Shown: in pieces, positions 50,290-60,429 of the stretch | Numbering within the stretch: position 1 is the stretch's first letter | Layout of the letters: every line of letters starts with the position of its first letter | DNA from: Bacillus sp. RO1 | GTDB lineage: Bacteria > Bacillota > Bacilli > Bacillales > Bacillaceae_I | NCBI RefSeq assembly: GCF_012524115.1 | Contig: NZ_JAAZWB010000084.1 | Location: 160,299-224,298 of the forward strand | Reading direction: 5' to 3' | Length of the DNA stretch: 64,000 nucleotides | The notes under the pieces: model-generated | The model's database searches: none | What the model was told of the DNA's origin: nothing | What the model saw: the letters and a program-made list of their open reading frames with translations, nothing else | Position numbers and translations under genes: made by a program

Positions 50290-51705
50290 ATGAGAGCAAA
50301 TGATGAAAAGGCCTTATTCCACGCCATTGATGAAATTACCGAGATTGCCAAAGGGTTTGGACTGGACTTTTACCCAATGCGTTATGAAATTTGTCCTGCT
50401 GATATCATCTATACTTTTGGAGCATACGGAATGCCGACACGCTTTTCCCATTGGAGCTTTGGGAAGCAATTTCACAAGATGAAACTGCACTATGATCTGG
50501 GTCTCAGTAAGATATATGAATTGGTTATTAACTCGAATCCATGTTATGCCTTTCTTTTGGACACCAACTCGCTAATTCAAAACAAGTTGATTGTCGCTCA
50601 TGTGCTAGCCCACTGTGACTTTTTTAAGAATAATTGCCGGTTCCAAAACACCAACAGGGACATGGTGGAGAGTATGGCCGCAACTGCCGAGAGAATTAAG
50701 CAATATGAACATGATTATGGAAAAAAAGAAGTAGAGGACTTTTTGAATGCAGTCCTTGCCATACAGGAACACATTGATCCTTCTCTCATTCGATCCAAGC
50801 TTGCCTGGAGCATGGAGGATATGGTGGAGGAGGAAGAAGCACCGAAGAAGGCGAGTCAATATGATGACTTATGGAATTTGGATAATCGGAGTAAACCGAA
50901 AGCAGCTCCTAAGAAAAGAAAAAAGAAATTTCCTCCTCAACCTGAAAAAGATATTCTGCTTTTTATTGAACAATACAGCAGTGAGCTTGAAGACTGGCAA
51001 CGCGACATCCTGACGATGATGCGAGAGGAGATGCTATATTTCTGGCCGCAAATGGAAACGAAAATCATGAATGAAGGCTGGGCCTCCTATTGGCATCAAA
51101 GAATTCTGCGCGAAATGGATCTCACAAGTGATGAGGCATTGGAATATGCAAAATTGAATGCAGGGGTTGTGCAACCTTCAAAAACGAGTATCAATCCATA
51201 CTATCTTGGCATTAAAATCTTTGAGGATATCGAGGAACGTTACAACAACCCGACTGAAGCGATGAAACGGGATGGAGTGATGCCAGGATCAGGAAGGGAA
51301 AAAATGTTTGAGGTGAGGGAAGTAGAATCTGACATCTCCTTCCTTCGCAACTATCTCAACAAAGATCTTGTCATGCGGGAGGATATGTACCTTTTCCAAA
51401 AGCAGGGCAAGGACTACAAGATTGTCGATAAGGCTTGGGAACAAGTACGAGATCAACTGGTGAACATGCGTGTTAACGGTGGGTTCCCATATATTACGGT
51501 TAATGACGGGGATTATTTAAGAGCAGGGGAGCTATATTTGAAGCATTGGTTTGAGGGAATTGAGCTCGACCTAAAATATCTAGAAAAAGTAATGCCGTAC
51601 ATTTTTCAAATTTGGGGTAGACCAGTCCATATGGAATCGGTGATTGAGACGAAAAATGTATTGTTTACGTATGACGGGAAGAGCGTGCATAGGAAGTATA
51701 TCTAG
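50290..51705 (+). CDS. spoVR: Stage V sporulation protein R (SpoVR)
   Basis: 471 aa from ATG 50290 (GGGAGGTAGTTTTA upstream). Begins with a SpoVR-typical segment ([20 protein letters not shown]) and includes [13 protein letters not shown] [17 protein letters not shown] near 350 and the C-terminal [17 protein letters not shown]. SpoVR is needed for spore cortex formation and is made in the mother cell. The upstream 150 bp may hold a sporulation promoter, but I could not assign one. An earlier in-frame start at 50140 would overlap the divergent gene. Confidence 0.95.
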   Translation: MRANDEKALFHAIDEITEIAKGFGLDFYPMRYEICPADIIYTFGAYGMPTRFSHWSFGKQFHKMKLHYDLGLSKIYELVINSNPCYAFLLDTNSLIQNKLIVAHVLAHCDFFKNNCRFQNTNRDMVESMAATAERIKQYEHDYGKKEVEDFLNAVLAIQEHIDPSLIRSKLAWSMEDMVEEEEAPKKASQYDDLWNLDNRSKPKAAPKKRKKKFPPQPEKDILLFIEQYSSELEDWQRDILTMMREEMLYFWPQMETKIMNEGWASYWHQRILREMDLTSDEALEYAKLNAGVVQPSKTSINPYYLGIKIFEDIEERYNNPTEAMKRDGVMPGSGREKMFEVREVESDISFLRNYLNKDLVMREDMYLFQKQGKDYKIVDKAWEQVRDQLVNMRVNGGFPYITVNDGDYLRAGELYLKHWFEGIELDLKYLEKVMPYIFQIWGRPVHMESVIETKNVLFTYDGKSVHRKYI

Positions 51706-51745
51706 TAAACATGAAATGGAAAAAGAAGACATGAATATGGGAAAT

Positions 51746-51773
51746 AAACCTCATTCTTAGGGATGGGGTTTTT
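51746..51773 (+). terminator. Terminator of spoVR
   Basis: AAACCTCAT pairs with ATGGGGTTT (one wobble) around a short loop, and TTT follows. Confidence 0.6.
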
Positions 51774-51876
51774 CTAATTTAAAGAAATTATACTTTTTTA
51801 TTAATCTGCACCATTTCTGCAAAGGTTATGGGAATAACTACTGTAAATAAGGATATTAAAGAAAGGAGAAAACTTG

Positions 51877-53913
51877 ATGTCGGATATGCACTCTGGTCAC
51901 AATAATCAAAAAACAATAAAACAAGAATCTGGTCATGATCATTCAAACCATAATCACACCGACCATAATGACCATGATAATATGATAGGGGATTTTAAAA
52001 AGAGGTTCTGGATTTCAGTTATTATTACGATTCCTATATTGGCTCTATCTCCAATGATTCAGATGTTTTTACAGGTTGATTGGCGTTTTCCCTATGATAT
52101 GCTCATATTGTTTGGACTTTCCACATTTATTTTTTTCTATGGAGGATGGCCTTTCTTATCAGGTTCTAGGGATGAGTTAAAGAAAAGAAATCCTGGAATG
52201 ATGACTCTTATTGCTTTGGCAATTGTGGTAGCATACGTTTACAGTTCATTTGCTGTCTTCGGTTTAGAAGGCAATAATTTTTTCTGGGAACTTGCTACTT
52301 TGATTGATATTATGCTTCTTGGTCATTGGATTGAAATGCGTTCTGTAATGGGAGCATCCAGGGCCCTAGAGGAGTTAGTAAAACTGATGCCATCTAAAGC
52401 CCATCTTGTAAAGGAAGATGGGACAACCGAAGAGGTATCTATTGATAAACTGAAACATGAAGATAAAGTATTAGTTAAACCCGGTGAGAAGGTCCCAATT
52501 GATGGAAGCATTATTGAAGGTGAAACAACCATTGATGAATCAATGCTAACCGGTGAATCTGTACCTGTTAACAAAAAAAGTGGAGAAGAAGCGATTGGCG
52601 GTTCCATTAATGGTGAAGGATCTATCACTATCTCTGTTAAAAAAACTGGCGATGAAACGTACCTGTCCCAGGTTATCAATTTAGTGAAAGAGGCACAAGG
52701 CTCAAAATCCAAAACACAAGACCTCTCAAACAGGGCAGCAAAATGGCTATTTTATGTTGCTTTGGGGGCTGGTTTCATTACGTTCTTGGGCTGGTTGATA
52801 GCAGGGTATCCATTGTCATTTGCAATGGAAAGAATGGTTACTGTAATGGTTATCTCTTGTCCACATGCATTAGGATTAGCAGCTCCTTTAGTAATAGCGG
52901 TGTCTACAGCTATTTCTGCAAAAAAAGGGTTGTTAATTAGAAATAGAACCAATTTTGAGGAAGCTAGAAAAGTAAATTCAGTTGTTTTTGATAAGACCGG
53001 AACCTTGACAGAAGGAAAATTCGGTGTAACCAACTTAGATTTGATTCAATCTATGGAAGAAGAGGAATTCTTGAGATTGACCGCAAGTGTGGAAGCTAAA
53101 TCGGAGCATCCTATTGCAAAGGGAATCGTAAGAGAAGCGAATAATAGAAACTTAAAATATTATTCAGTTGAAAACTTTAAGTCCCTAACAGGTAAAGGAT
53201 TACAGGGTGTTGTGAATGGAAAAGCCATCAAGGTGGTAAGCCCTGGTTACATGAGAGAACAGAATCTAGCTTATAATACGGACCAATATAGCAAGTGGGC
53301 TGAAGAAGGTAAGACGGTAGTATTTGTATTAATTGAAAACAATCTGGCTGGTATGATAGCTCTGGCGGATATTGTAAGAGAAACTGCAAAGCAGGCTATT
53401 CAAGAGCTGAAAGAGATGGGTATAGAATCCATTATGCTGACTGGTGATAATCAAAAAGTTGCTGAATATGTGGGAAAACAACTAGGCATAGATAAAATTT
53501 ATGCGGAAGTTCTTCCCCATCAAAAGTCGGAAAAGATAACGGAAATCAAACAGACCAATAAGCGGGTGGCTATGACCGGAGATGGAGTAAATGATGCACC
53601 TGCCTTAGCAAATGCTGATTTAGGAATAGCTATTGGAACTGGGACTGATGTAGCAATTGAAACTGCTGATGTAGTTTTGGTAAAAAGTAATCCTAAGGAT
53701 GTAGTGAATGTAATCCATTTATCCAAAGCGACCTATAGGAAAATGGTTCAAAATTTATGGTGGGCAGCTGGCTATAATATCCTTGCCATTCCATTGGCAG
53801 CGGGTATCCTCTATAATGCTGGTATAGTTTTGAGCCCCGCTGTTGGAGCCGTGTTGATGTCTTTAAGTACCATTATTGTCGCCATTAACGCCAAATTACT
53901 CAAAGACGAATAA
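51877..53913 (+). CDS. copB: CopB-type copper-translocating P1B ATPase
   Basis: 678 aa from ATG 51877 (GAAAGGAGAAAA upstream; a TTG one codon earlier is possible). His-rich N-terminus (HSGHNNQ..., HDHSNHNHTDHNDHD), then eight membrane segments, the ion motif CPH near 328, the phosphorylation site DKTGTLTEG near 372, an HP motif (SEHPIAKG) near 410 and the hinge GDGVNDAPALANAD near 568. CPH in place of CPC, with a His-rich rather than CxxC N-terminus, marks the CopB group, which exports Cu(II)/Cu(I) or silver. No copper chaperone or CsoR gene is adjacent. Confidence 0.9.
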   Translation: MSDMHSGHNNQKTIKQESGHDHSNHNHTDHNDHDNMIGDFKKRFWISVIITIPILALSPMIQMFLQVDWRFPYDMLILFGLSTFIFFYGGWPFLSGSRDELKKRNPGMMTLIALAIVVAYVYSSFAVFGLEGNNFFWELATLIDIMLLGHWIEMRSVMGASRALEELVKLMPSKAHLVKEDGTTEEVSIDKLKHEDKVLVKPGEKVPIDGSIIEGETTIDESMLTGESVPVNKKSGEEAIGGSINGEGSITISVKKTGDETYLSQVINLVKEAQGSKSKTQDLSNRAAKWLFYVALGAGFITFLGWLIAGYPLSFAMERMVTVMVISCPHALGLAAPLVIAVSTAISAKKGLLIRNRTNFEEARKVNSVVFDKTGTLTEGKFGVTNLDLIQSMEEEEFLRLTASVEAKSEHPIAKGIVREANNRNLKYYSVENFKSLTGKGLQGVVNGKAIKVVSPGYMREQNLAYNTDQYSKWAEEGKTVVFVLIENNLAGMIALADIVRETAKQAIQELKEMGIESIMLTGDNQKVAEYVGKQLGIDKIYAEVLPHQKSEKITEIKQTNKRVAMTGDGVNDAPALANADLGIAIGTGTDVAIETADVVLVKSNPKDVVNVIHLSKATYRKMVQNLWWAAGYNILAIPLAAGILYNAGIVLSPAVGAVLMSLSTIIVAINAKLLKDE

Positions 53914-53926
53914 GTAATGTTATATT

Positions 53927-53964
53927 AAGAAAAGCTCGCAGGCCAACTACTGCGAGCTTTTCTT
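53927..53964. terminator. Terminator between copB and the convergent gene
   Basis: AAGAAAAGCTCGCAG pairs perfectly with CTGCGAGCTTTTCTT around an 8-nt loop; usable from both sides. Confidence 0.85.
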
Positions 53965-53996
53965 TGTAAAAAAATTATTAAATTTTATCCAGAATA

Positions 53997-54527
53997 TTAA
54001 TGCCCATGTCCATGCCCATCATTTTTTACCTCACTGATATTCTCAGTTCTGGTTACTCCATCAACATACCAGTTCAGTGTGAATGCTAAAGGGGACACTA
54101 GAAGCAATAACATTGTAATTACTAAAGTAGTTTGTTTAGTGTTTAACTTAATATTGTTTTTGAAAATAAAACTTAAAACCGACAATACTATCCCACCTGG
54201 AATTAAGACTACAGCATAACCTCCCAAATCACCAAAATGCTGGATACCGCCGCTTACCATACCTACTCCTAAAGAAAGTAAAAGTGAAAAAAATAAAAGC
54301 TTCATAGCTTGAGGTAAATTCATCTTCTTTTTTTCTATATAAAACTCATTTACAAAAGATGCAGAAATAAATAAGAAGGAACCTAAGATTAGGATTATAG
54401 AATATCGTGCTGGTTCTATTGGCATATGGACTATTCCTCCAGAAATGAGCCCAACTCCTAAAAAGTACATGATGTAAATGACATATGGAAACCATATTAG
54501 ATTCCAGGTTCTTGAGATTTGTTCCAC
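53997..54527 (-). CDS. Membrane protein with His-rich C-terminus
   Basis: 176 aa with about five membrane segments. Two copies of a LG(V)G-x-(I/V)SGGI(V/Q)H motif (near 25 and 85) suggest an internal duplication. The C-terminus is GHGHGH, a likely metal-binding tail. It lies convergent to copB and upstream of a lipoprotein gene on the same strand. No family recognised; a role in copper homeostasis is inferred from the tail and neighbours. Confidence 0.6.
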   Translation of the reverse strand: MEQISRTWNLIWFPYVIYIMYFLGVGLISGGIVHMPIEPARYSIILILGSFLFISASFVNEFYIEKKKMNLPQAMKLLFFSLLLSLGVGMVSGGIQHFGDLGGYAVVLIPGGIVLSVLSFIFKNNIKLNTKQTTLVITMLLLLVSPLAFTLNWYVDGVTRTENISEVKNDGHGHGH

Positions 54528-54687
54528 TGGTATTTCCCCCTAGTTCGTATAAATGTAATTATTTTTTAATGGAATACTATTTAGAATTATTAAGTAACAC
54601 CTTAGCGAAAAAAGAGGCTAAAGAATGCTAGTTTTACTCTGAGTTCTGCTTTTTAATATTTATAAACTTATCGGAATTGAACGATCA

Positions 54688-55623
54688 CTATTCATTCGTG
54701 ACGTTTCCTTCCTCTACTAGTAGCTTCCAGCTTGCTCCATTATCATCCGATTGAAAAATGTCATTATTTAAGGAGACTGCTGTTATTTCTTTCCGATTCT
54801 CAGGATTCGTGGCAATAAACAAGATGGGATTTTTACGAGATATCCCTTCAGGTAGGGACAATTCGTCGAAAGTTTCATTTTTAGAATTGTATGTTAATAA
54901 TTTGGTTTCATTGTTTTCCAAGATAAAGTAAATTAGGCTGTCCTCTTGGTATTCCACTGTTGTCACGGGATTTGAACTTGTAAGTAATTTAAACTCATTA
55001 CCAAAGTCAGTAGAAATAAATAATCCTTTATTGGTGGAAATAGCAACATTTTCGGAAACAGTAGGATGTGTCGCAATGTTTCCAACCGAATTTGCAGAGA
55101 TTCCTTTCATAGAAGCAGTTTCCCATGTTTGACCTTCATCAATCGAAAAATGGAGACCAATTTTCAAAGAATTTTCTTGCTCATTAAAAACATACAAAGT
55201 GTGACTCTTATAGCCCGCCGCAAGATAGTGAAAGTCAATTTTTCCGTAAAAAGCTAACTTTTCCATTGACTTTCCCTGGTCATTACTTTTTATGATTCCT
55301 AGGGGATTTTTTAAATCGGAGCCTAGCTCAGGATGACCACTGGAAAAGAATTGCTCATCTGTAGTTTGGAATCCCATATAATCATGATTATTTCTACTAG
55401 TCTTATACCACTTATCTTCAGAGAAACGGAAAAGGCCATGATGGGTTGCTAGAAAAAAATCTTGTTTATCACCCAAGTAACCAATTCCGTGGATATGATT
55501 TATGGTGTCTTCCTTTGCTTCTATAAAATATTTATCATTGCTATTCTGTCCTTTACTTGAGCAACCAACAGCCAGAATGCTTATTATTGACATCGTGATA
55601 AATAACTTCACCTTTTTTTTCAT
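54688..55623 (-). CDS. Lipoprotein with BNR/sortilin-like beta-propeller repeats
   Basis: 311 aa. Lipoprotein signal MKKKVKLFITMSIISILAVG followed by the lipobox cysteine (LAVGC, C21). The mature part has several Asp-box/BNR-type units such as SIDEGQTWET, STDFGNEFK and SDDNGASWKLL, consistent with a beta-propeller of the F510_1955 type. Anchored outside the membrane. It is in the same direction as the His-tailed membrane protein, 160 bp upstream. Enzyme activity cannot be assigned. Confidence 0.72.
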   Translation of the reverse strand: MKKKVKLFITMSIISILAVGCSSKGQNSNDKYFIEAKEDTINHIHGIGYLGDKQDFFLATHHGLFRFSEDKWYKTSRNNHDYMGFQTTDEQFFSSGHPELGSDLKNPLGIIKSNDQGKSMEKLAFYGKIDFHYLAAGYKSHTLYVFNEQENSLKIGLHFSIDEGQTWETASMKGISANSVGNIATHPTVSENVAISTNKGLFISTDFGNEFKLLTSSNPVTTVEYQEDSLIYFILENNETKLLTYNSKNETFDELSLPEGISRKNPILFIATNPENRKEITAVSLNNDIFQSDDNGASWKLLVEEGNVTNE

Positions 55624-55814
55624 TTCCGAACCTCCATAGTGTTTATCTTTCTTTATTTCCCACCCGTCTGTGAGGGAAACATTACATCAAGAAAGAACTC
55701 AAAGCCCTAGATTGGCTAAGATTCAAGGTCGTATCCTACCTGTAATAAATATAGAGTATCCTGTAAATATCGAGAAAGTTTGCAGGTTTATAGAATATAA
55801 CTAAAAATATTACA

Positions 55815-55851
55815 AAAAAACCTTGAGGGAAGTAAGCCCTCAAGGTTTTTT
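55815..55851. terminator. Terminator between the lipoprotein and MEDS genes
   Basis: AAAAAACCTTGAGG pairs with CCTCAAGGTTTTTT around an 8-9 nt loop. The stem overlaps the MEDS stop codon. Confidence 0.75.
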
Positions 55852-56433
55852 ATATAGGTTTGACACTGTAAAGCTGTGATCAGTCATTTGGTAATAGTGC
55901 ACCTTTTTCAAAATTGTGTCTAACGTTGGTGTGACTGAGGTGCTGGAGTATGCGCACACTGATACCATGTTTTCATTTAATACAAAGTCGTCGATGGTTG
56001 CTTCGTAGATTTTTAACTTATCTGCATCAGGATCATCTGAAGCCCATTCCACATTGGCCCAAGTGCGAATAGTACTGTTTACCCTATTAAACAAAATTAC
56101 ATCTTTTGCAAAATGAGCTAGCATAGCCTTTGTATTAAAATCCCCGCTTGCAAAATAGTAATCAAAATTATTTACTACTCTAATATTTGATTTCTGTTCC
56201 TCATTAAAATGTTTATTTAATTCAGCGTAAATTTTTGAAATGTTTTTCATGCTCTCAATGATAAGAACATTTTCACCAGTGTTTACTCCTGTTTTCGCAA
56301 ATGTTATCAAGTGATCCAGGTAGACATCTCTATCCTCAAAGAGATAGTAGACGTGACCTGCTTTTATACTCTCTAGACTTTGGATTGAAGATACAGTAAT
56401 TGGTCTCACCTCTAAAAATAGATTTGATTTCAA
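55840..56433 (-). CDS. MEDS-domain (DcmR-type sensory) protein
   Basis: 197 aa. The segment GHVYYLFEDRDVYLDHLITF...GENVLIIESMKNI and the later VNSTIRTWANVEWAS match the MEDS domain found in sensors and anti-sigma-like regulators. No output domain is attached. The start is unclear: the 5'-most TTG (56433) has no ribosome binding site, whereas AGAGGTGAG lies inside the frame followed by ATT at about codon 12, so a shorter product is possible. The gene is alone on its strand. Confidence 0.65.
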   Translation of the reverse strand: MKSNLFLEVRPITVSSIQSLESIKAGHVYYLFEDRDVYLDHLITFAKTGVNTGENVLIIESMKNISKIYAELNKHFNEEQKSNIRVVNNFDYYFASGDFNTKAMLAHFAKDVILFNRVNSTIRTWANVEWASDDPDADKLKIYEATIDDFVLNENMVSVCAYSSTSVTPTLDTILKKVHYYQMTDHSFTVSNLYKKP

Positions 56434-56650
56434 CCAAAATAAACATTACGTCATTACCTCGGATGTTAACCGTGGACACCGTATCATGAATCATCTTATG
56501 TTTTTTCTAGAGGATATCCTACCAAGTATACCACTAATTCTATTCGTTTGATTGATATGGGATTGAAATAGTCTGAAAGTTGTTTGGAAAGCGGTCTAAG
56601 TTGCGGGAATACTCGAAAAATCAACGTAAAGAACATGGTAGAGTTTGAGT

Positions 56651-56717
56651 GTTTATGGTTGATATTAATCGTTTATGATTGTTTGTGGTTGATTTTTGTA
56701 AGAGCTTACATTACAAT
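56651..56717 (+). promoter_or_regulatory. fruRKA promoter with DeoR-type repeats and a cre-like palindrome
   Basis: Three direct repeats GTTTATGGTTGAT, GTTTATGATTG and GTTTGTGGTTGAT begin at 56651, 56671 and 56681, likely FruR sites. The promoter TTGATT (56689-56694)-17-TACAAT (56712-56717) overlaps the third repeat. TGTAAGAGCTTACA (56697-56710), in the spacer, is palindromic and matches the CcpA cre consensus at 13 of 14 positions. The rest of 56434-56650 shows no gene. Confidence 0.6.
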
Positions 56718-56757
56718 GTAACTTACATACAAACGAACAAAAGAAAAGGTGAATGGC

Positions 56758-57504
56758 ATGTTAACTCCAGAAAGACAACAAAAGATTCTAGAGTTGGTTC
56801 AAAAACAAGAAATAGTAAAGCTACAAGATTTCGTAGATGCAACAGGAGCATCAGAGTCAACAATACGAAGAGATTTGAGTCAGCTTGAAGAGTTGAATAA
56901 ATTAAAAAGAGTCCACGGTGGAGCTGCAAGGATACATCAGAAGACAGAAGAGCCAAGCATTCTTGAGAAATCTTCGATAAATCTTCATGAAAAACAACTG
57001 ATAGCTAAAGCTGCGGCAGAGCTTGTAAATGAGGGAGATTGCATTTTCCTTGATGCTGGAACCACAACATTTCAGATGATTCCTTATCTTGAAAATAAGC
57101 AGATAACCGTTGTTACCAATGGGTTTGCCCATATTCAATCTTTAATGGACAAAGGGCTAACAACATACATTGTTGGAGGATTTATGAAAAATAAAACAGG
57201 TGCCATTATCGGAAGCAAGGCTAGTCAATCCTTGCTGGAGTACAATTTTGATAAAGCTTTTATAGGGGCAAATGGCGTGCATCCAAAAACAGGTTATACA
57301 ACTCCTGATCCTGAAGAGGCGAGTATTAAGACATTGGCAATTAAGCTTGCAAATGAAACATTCATCCTCGCGGACTCCTCTAAAGTCAATGAAGTAGCAT
57401 TTGCGAAAATTGGACCCCTTCAATCAGGAACACTTATAACTAATAAATTCGAACAAGGTCTTGCAGCAGCTTACAAAGAGATAACAACTGTGATAGAGGT
57501 GTGA
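56758..57504 (+). CDS. fruR: DeoR-family fructose operon repressor FruR
   Basis: 248 aa from ATG 56758 behind AAAAGGTGA; GTG 56749 is less likely. The N-terminal HTH (ERQQKILELVQKQEIVKLQD..., STIRRDLSQLEE) is followed by the DeoR sugar-phosphate sensor domain with IFLDAGTTTFQMIPYL near 97 and the TPDPEEASIKTLAI signature near 178. It represses fruRKA and is relieved by fructose-1-phosphate. First gene of a tight three-gene operon. Confidence 0.92.
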   Translation: MLTPERQQKILELVQKQEIVKLQDFVDATGASESTIRRDLSQLEELNKLKRVHGGAARIHQKTEEPSILEKSSINLHEKQLIAKAAAELVNEGDCIFLDAGTTTFQMIPYLENKQITVVTNGFAHIQSLMDKGLTTYIVGGFMKNKTGAIIGSKASQSLLEYNFDKAFIGANGVHPKTGYTTPDPEEASIKTLAIKLANETFILADSSKVNEVAFAKIGPLQSGTLITNKFEQGLAAAYKEITTVIEV

Positions 57505-57508
57505 ACTC

Positions 57509-58420
57509 ATGATATATACCATTACATTGAATCCTTCTATTGATTATGTAGTTGAGGTGGAGGGGTTTGAAGAGGGAACGATAAATAGGGCTTCCAAAAC
57601 AAATTATTACCCCGGAGGAAAAGGGATAAATGTTTCCAGAGTGTTAAAAAGACTTGGTGCAGATACGATAGCACTAGGCTATGCAGGAGGGTTTACCGGA
57701 AACTTTATAAAAGAGAAATTGATAGAGGAACAAGTGGCGGTCAGGCTAGTGGAAGTCGAAGGCCATTCGCGTATTAATGTAAAACTAAAAGCCGATAAGG
57801 AAACGGAAATCAATGGAACCGGACCTTTAGTAAGTGATGATGCGGTGAAGAGATTGCTTCAACAGCTGAATCAGCTTTCAAGTGAAGATATCGTCGTGCT
57901 TGCTGGGAGCATCCCGGGAACAGTTCCATCTAATATTTACGAAACACTCATACAAAAGTGTCAGCAACATGAAGCAAAAGTAGTACTGGACACGGGAGGG
58001 CAAACATTAAAAACACTCATTCCATACAAACCTTTTTTCATTAAACCAAATCACCATGAACTTGGGGAGCTGTTTGGTGTCACCATTCAATCACAAGATG
58101 ATGTTATCCATTACGCAGGCAAGATTCATGAACAAGGTGTTGAGAATGTCGTTGTATCCTTGGCTGGGGAAGGCGCAATCCTTTACACAGGATCGGGTGT
58201 TTTCTGCGCAAAAGCGCCGCGTGGTGAAGTGAAAAATTCCGTAGGTGCTGGGGATTCCCTTGTTGCGGGTTTTCTCGCGGGATATATAAACTCAAAAAAA
58301 AGTGAAGAAGCGTTGCGATACGGAATAGCTTCCGGAAGTGCGACGGCATTTTCTTATGACCTTTGTCAAACATCAGATGTAAATAGAATGATAAACCTAG
58401 TAAGCATAGAAAAGTTATGA
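57509..58420 (+). CDS. fruK: 1-phosphofructokinase
   Basis: 303 aa, PfkB family. N-terminal GGKGINVSRVLKRLG near 36-50 and C-terminal signature NSVGAGDSLVAGFLAGY near 248-264 with the catalytic aspartate. It converts fructose-1-phosphate made by FruA to fructose-1,6-bisphosphate. It lies 4 nt after fruR and 13 nt before fruA. Confidence 0.93.
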   Translation: MIYTITLNPSIDYVVEVEGFEEGTINRASKTNYYPGGKGINVSRVLKRLGADTIALGYAGGFTGNFIKEKLIEEQVAVRLVEVEGHSRINVKLKADKETEINGTGPLVSDDAVKRLLQQLNQLSSEDIVVLAGSIPGTVPSNIYETLIQKCQQHEAKVVLDTGGQTLKTLIPYKPFFIKPNHHELGELFGVTIQSQDDVIHYAGKIHEQGVENVVVSLAGEGAILYTGSGVFCAKAPRGEVKNSVGAGDSLVAGFLAGYINSKKSEEALRYGIASGSATAFSYDLCQTSDVNRMINLVSIEKL

Positions 58421-58433
58421 GGGGGAAAGGACC

Positions 58434-60302
58434 ATGAAAATTACAGATTTACTAATTAAAGAAACAGTTACCCTGGAGTTAAGATCAAGTAACAAAACTA
58501 ATGTTATTAAAGAATTGATTGACTCATTGGATCGTGCCGGAAAGCTTGCAGATAAACAGAAGTATGAAGAAGCGATCCTTGCCAGGGAGGCACAGAGCAC
58601 GACTGGAATCGGTGAGGGAATAGCAATCCCACATGCAAAAACGGATGCGGTGAGGACACCAGCGATCGCCTTTGGTATTGCAAAGGATGGTGTGGATTAC
58701 GAGTCACTGGACGGTCAGCCAAGTCAGCTGTTTTTTATGATTGCAGCAAGTGCTGGGGCCAACAACGAACACTTGGAAACCTTATCTCGGTTGTCTTCCA
58801 TGCTGATGGATATTGAATTCCGTAATGCTTTATTAGCAGCATCCTCTAAAGAAGAAGTTATCAGATTAATAGATAACAAGGAAAAGGAATTATTTGAAGA
58901 GGAAGAAGTGGAAGCAGCCTCTCTTTCTTCTGATAAAGGGTTGATTCTTGCTGTAACCGCCTGCCCGACTGGAATTGCCCACACTTACATGGCGGCAGAT
59001 GCGTTAAAGCACAAGGCGAAGGAATTAGGATTAGAGTTAAAGGTAGAAACGAATGGTTCAAGTGGTGTGAAAAATCAATTGACCCAAGAAGAAATTGATA
59101 ACGCTTCAGGAATTATCGTAGCTGCCGATAAGCAAGTGGAAATGGATCGGTTTAATGGCAAGAAAGTCATTCAGGTTCCTGTGGCCCAAGCAATTCGTAA
59201 GCCTGAGGAACTTTTATTAAAGGCAAACCGTGGAGAAGGGGAAACTTACAAGGGATCAGGCAACTTTGTTTCAGAAGGAAAAAAGGGACGTTCTGGTTTC
59301 TATAAGCACTTGATGAGCGGTGTTTCCAATATGCTACCGTTTGTTGTAGGTGGTGGGATCCTCATTGCGATATCCTTTATGTTCGGAATCAATGCTGCAA
59401 ATCCTGATGACCCAAGTTACCATTGGTTTGCAGAAGCTCTTATGACTATTGGGGGCGGAAATGCCTTCTATTTGATGATACCAGTTCTTGCCGGATTCAT
59501 TGCAATGAGTATTGCAGACCGACCTGGCTTTGCAGCAGGAATGGTAGGGGGACTGATTGCATATACAGGTGAAGCTGGCTTCTTGGGTGGTCTGATTGCC
59601 GGTTTCCTTGCAGGTTATCTCGTTCTAGGTTTAAAGAAAGTTTTCAGTGGGCTACCAGCATCTCTTGAAGGAATTAAGCCGGTTCTACTGTACCCACTAT
59701 TCGGGATCTTTTTTACAGGAATGATCATGCTGCAACTTGTGACTCCTTTGAAAGCGTTTAATCAAGGGTTAACGTCTTGGCTGGGGGGATTAGGCTCTGG
59801 TAATCTAGTTGTTTTGGGTATTATATTAGGGGCGATGATGGCTATTGATATGGGTGGTCCTATCAATAAAGCTGCCTTCACATTCGGTATTGCTATGATT
59901 GATGCAGGGAATTATGCGCCACATGCTGCTATCATGGCAGGGGGAATGGTGCCGCCACTGGGATTGGCACTTGCTACAACCATCTTCAAAAATAAATTTA
60001 ACAAGCAGGAGAGGGAAGCAGGAAAAACTTGTTATATCATGGGGGCTTCTTTTATCACAGAAGGTGCCATCCCATTTGCAGCAGCAGATCCGTTACGCGT
60101 CATCCCTTCAGTGGTGGTAGGTTCAGCAATTGCAGGTGCTTTGACTATGCTGTTTGGAATAGGATTGCCAGCTCCGCATGGTGGATTGTTTGTTATTCCA
60201 ATTGTGACCGGCGGTATTTTCATGTATGTGTTGGCAATTATAATTGGAGCTGCTGTGACGGCGGTAATGGTAGGGTTGTTGAAAAAAAGAGTTGTGATGT
60301 AA
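58434..60302 (+). CDS. fruA: PTS fructose-specific EIIABC transporter FruA
   Basis: 622 aa. IIA domain 1-150 with phosphorylatable H67 (IAIPHAKTD), IIB domain about 170-265 with C177 (VTACPTGIAHTYMAADAL), and IIC domain from about 290 with eight or more membrane segments (VVGGGILIAISFMFGINAA, DMGGPINKAAFTFGIAM). It imports fructose with phosphorylation at C1. ATG behind GAGGGGGAAAGGACC. Order A-B-C and length match Bacillus FruA. Confidence 0.95.
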   Translation: MKITDLLIKETVTLELRSSNKTNVIKELIDSLDRAGKLADKQKYEEAILAREAQSTTGIGEGIAIPHAKTDAVRTPAIAFGIAKDGVDYESLDGQPSQLFFMIAASAGANNEHLETLSRLSSMLMDIEFRNALLAASSKEEVIRLIDNKEKELFEEEEVEAASLSSDKGLILAVTACPTGIAHTYMAADALKHKAKELGLELKVETNGSSGVKNQLTQEEIDNASGIIVAADKQVEMDRFNGKKVIQVPVAQAIRKPEELLLKANRGEGETYKGSGNFVSEGKKGRSGFYKHLMSGVSNMLPFVVGGGILIAISFMFGINAANPDDPSYHWFAEALMTIGGGNAFYLMIPVLAGFIAMSIADRPGFAAGMVGGLIAYTGEAGFLGGLIAGFLAGYLVLGLKKVFSGLPASLEGIKPVLLYPLFGIFFTGMIMLQLVTPLKAFNQGLTSWLGGLGSGNLVVLGIILGAMMAIDMGGPINKAAFTFGIAMIDAGNYAPHAAIMAGGMVPPLGLALATTIFKNKFNKQEREAGKTCYIMGASFITEGAIPFAAADPLRVIPSVVVGSAIAGALTMLFGIGLPAPHGGLFVIPIVTGGIFMYVLAIIIGAAVTAVMVGLLKKRVVM

Positions 60303-60310
60303 TATGGTTG

Positions 60311-60342
60311 AAAAAGTGATGGGGTATCTCATCACTTTTTCT
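60311..60342 (+). terminator. Terminator of the fru operon
   Basis: AAAAAGTGAT pairs with ATCACTTTTT around a 10-nt loop, then CTATT. Confidence 0.75.
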
Positions 60343-60429
60343 ATTAAAAGTTTTAAACACATCCAACATTAGTGACTTTGTACCCTTTGTATATAATAGG
60401 TACTACCATGTAAGAAAGAAGGGAACATC

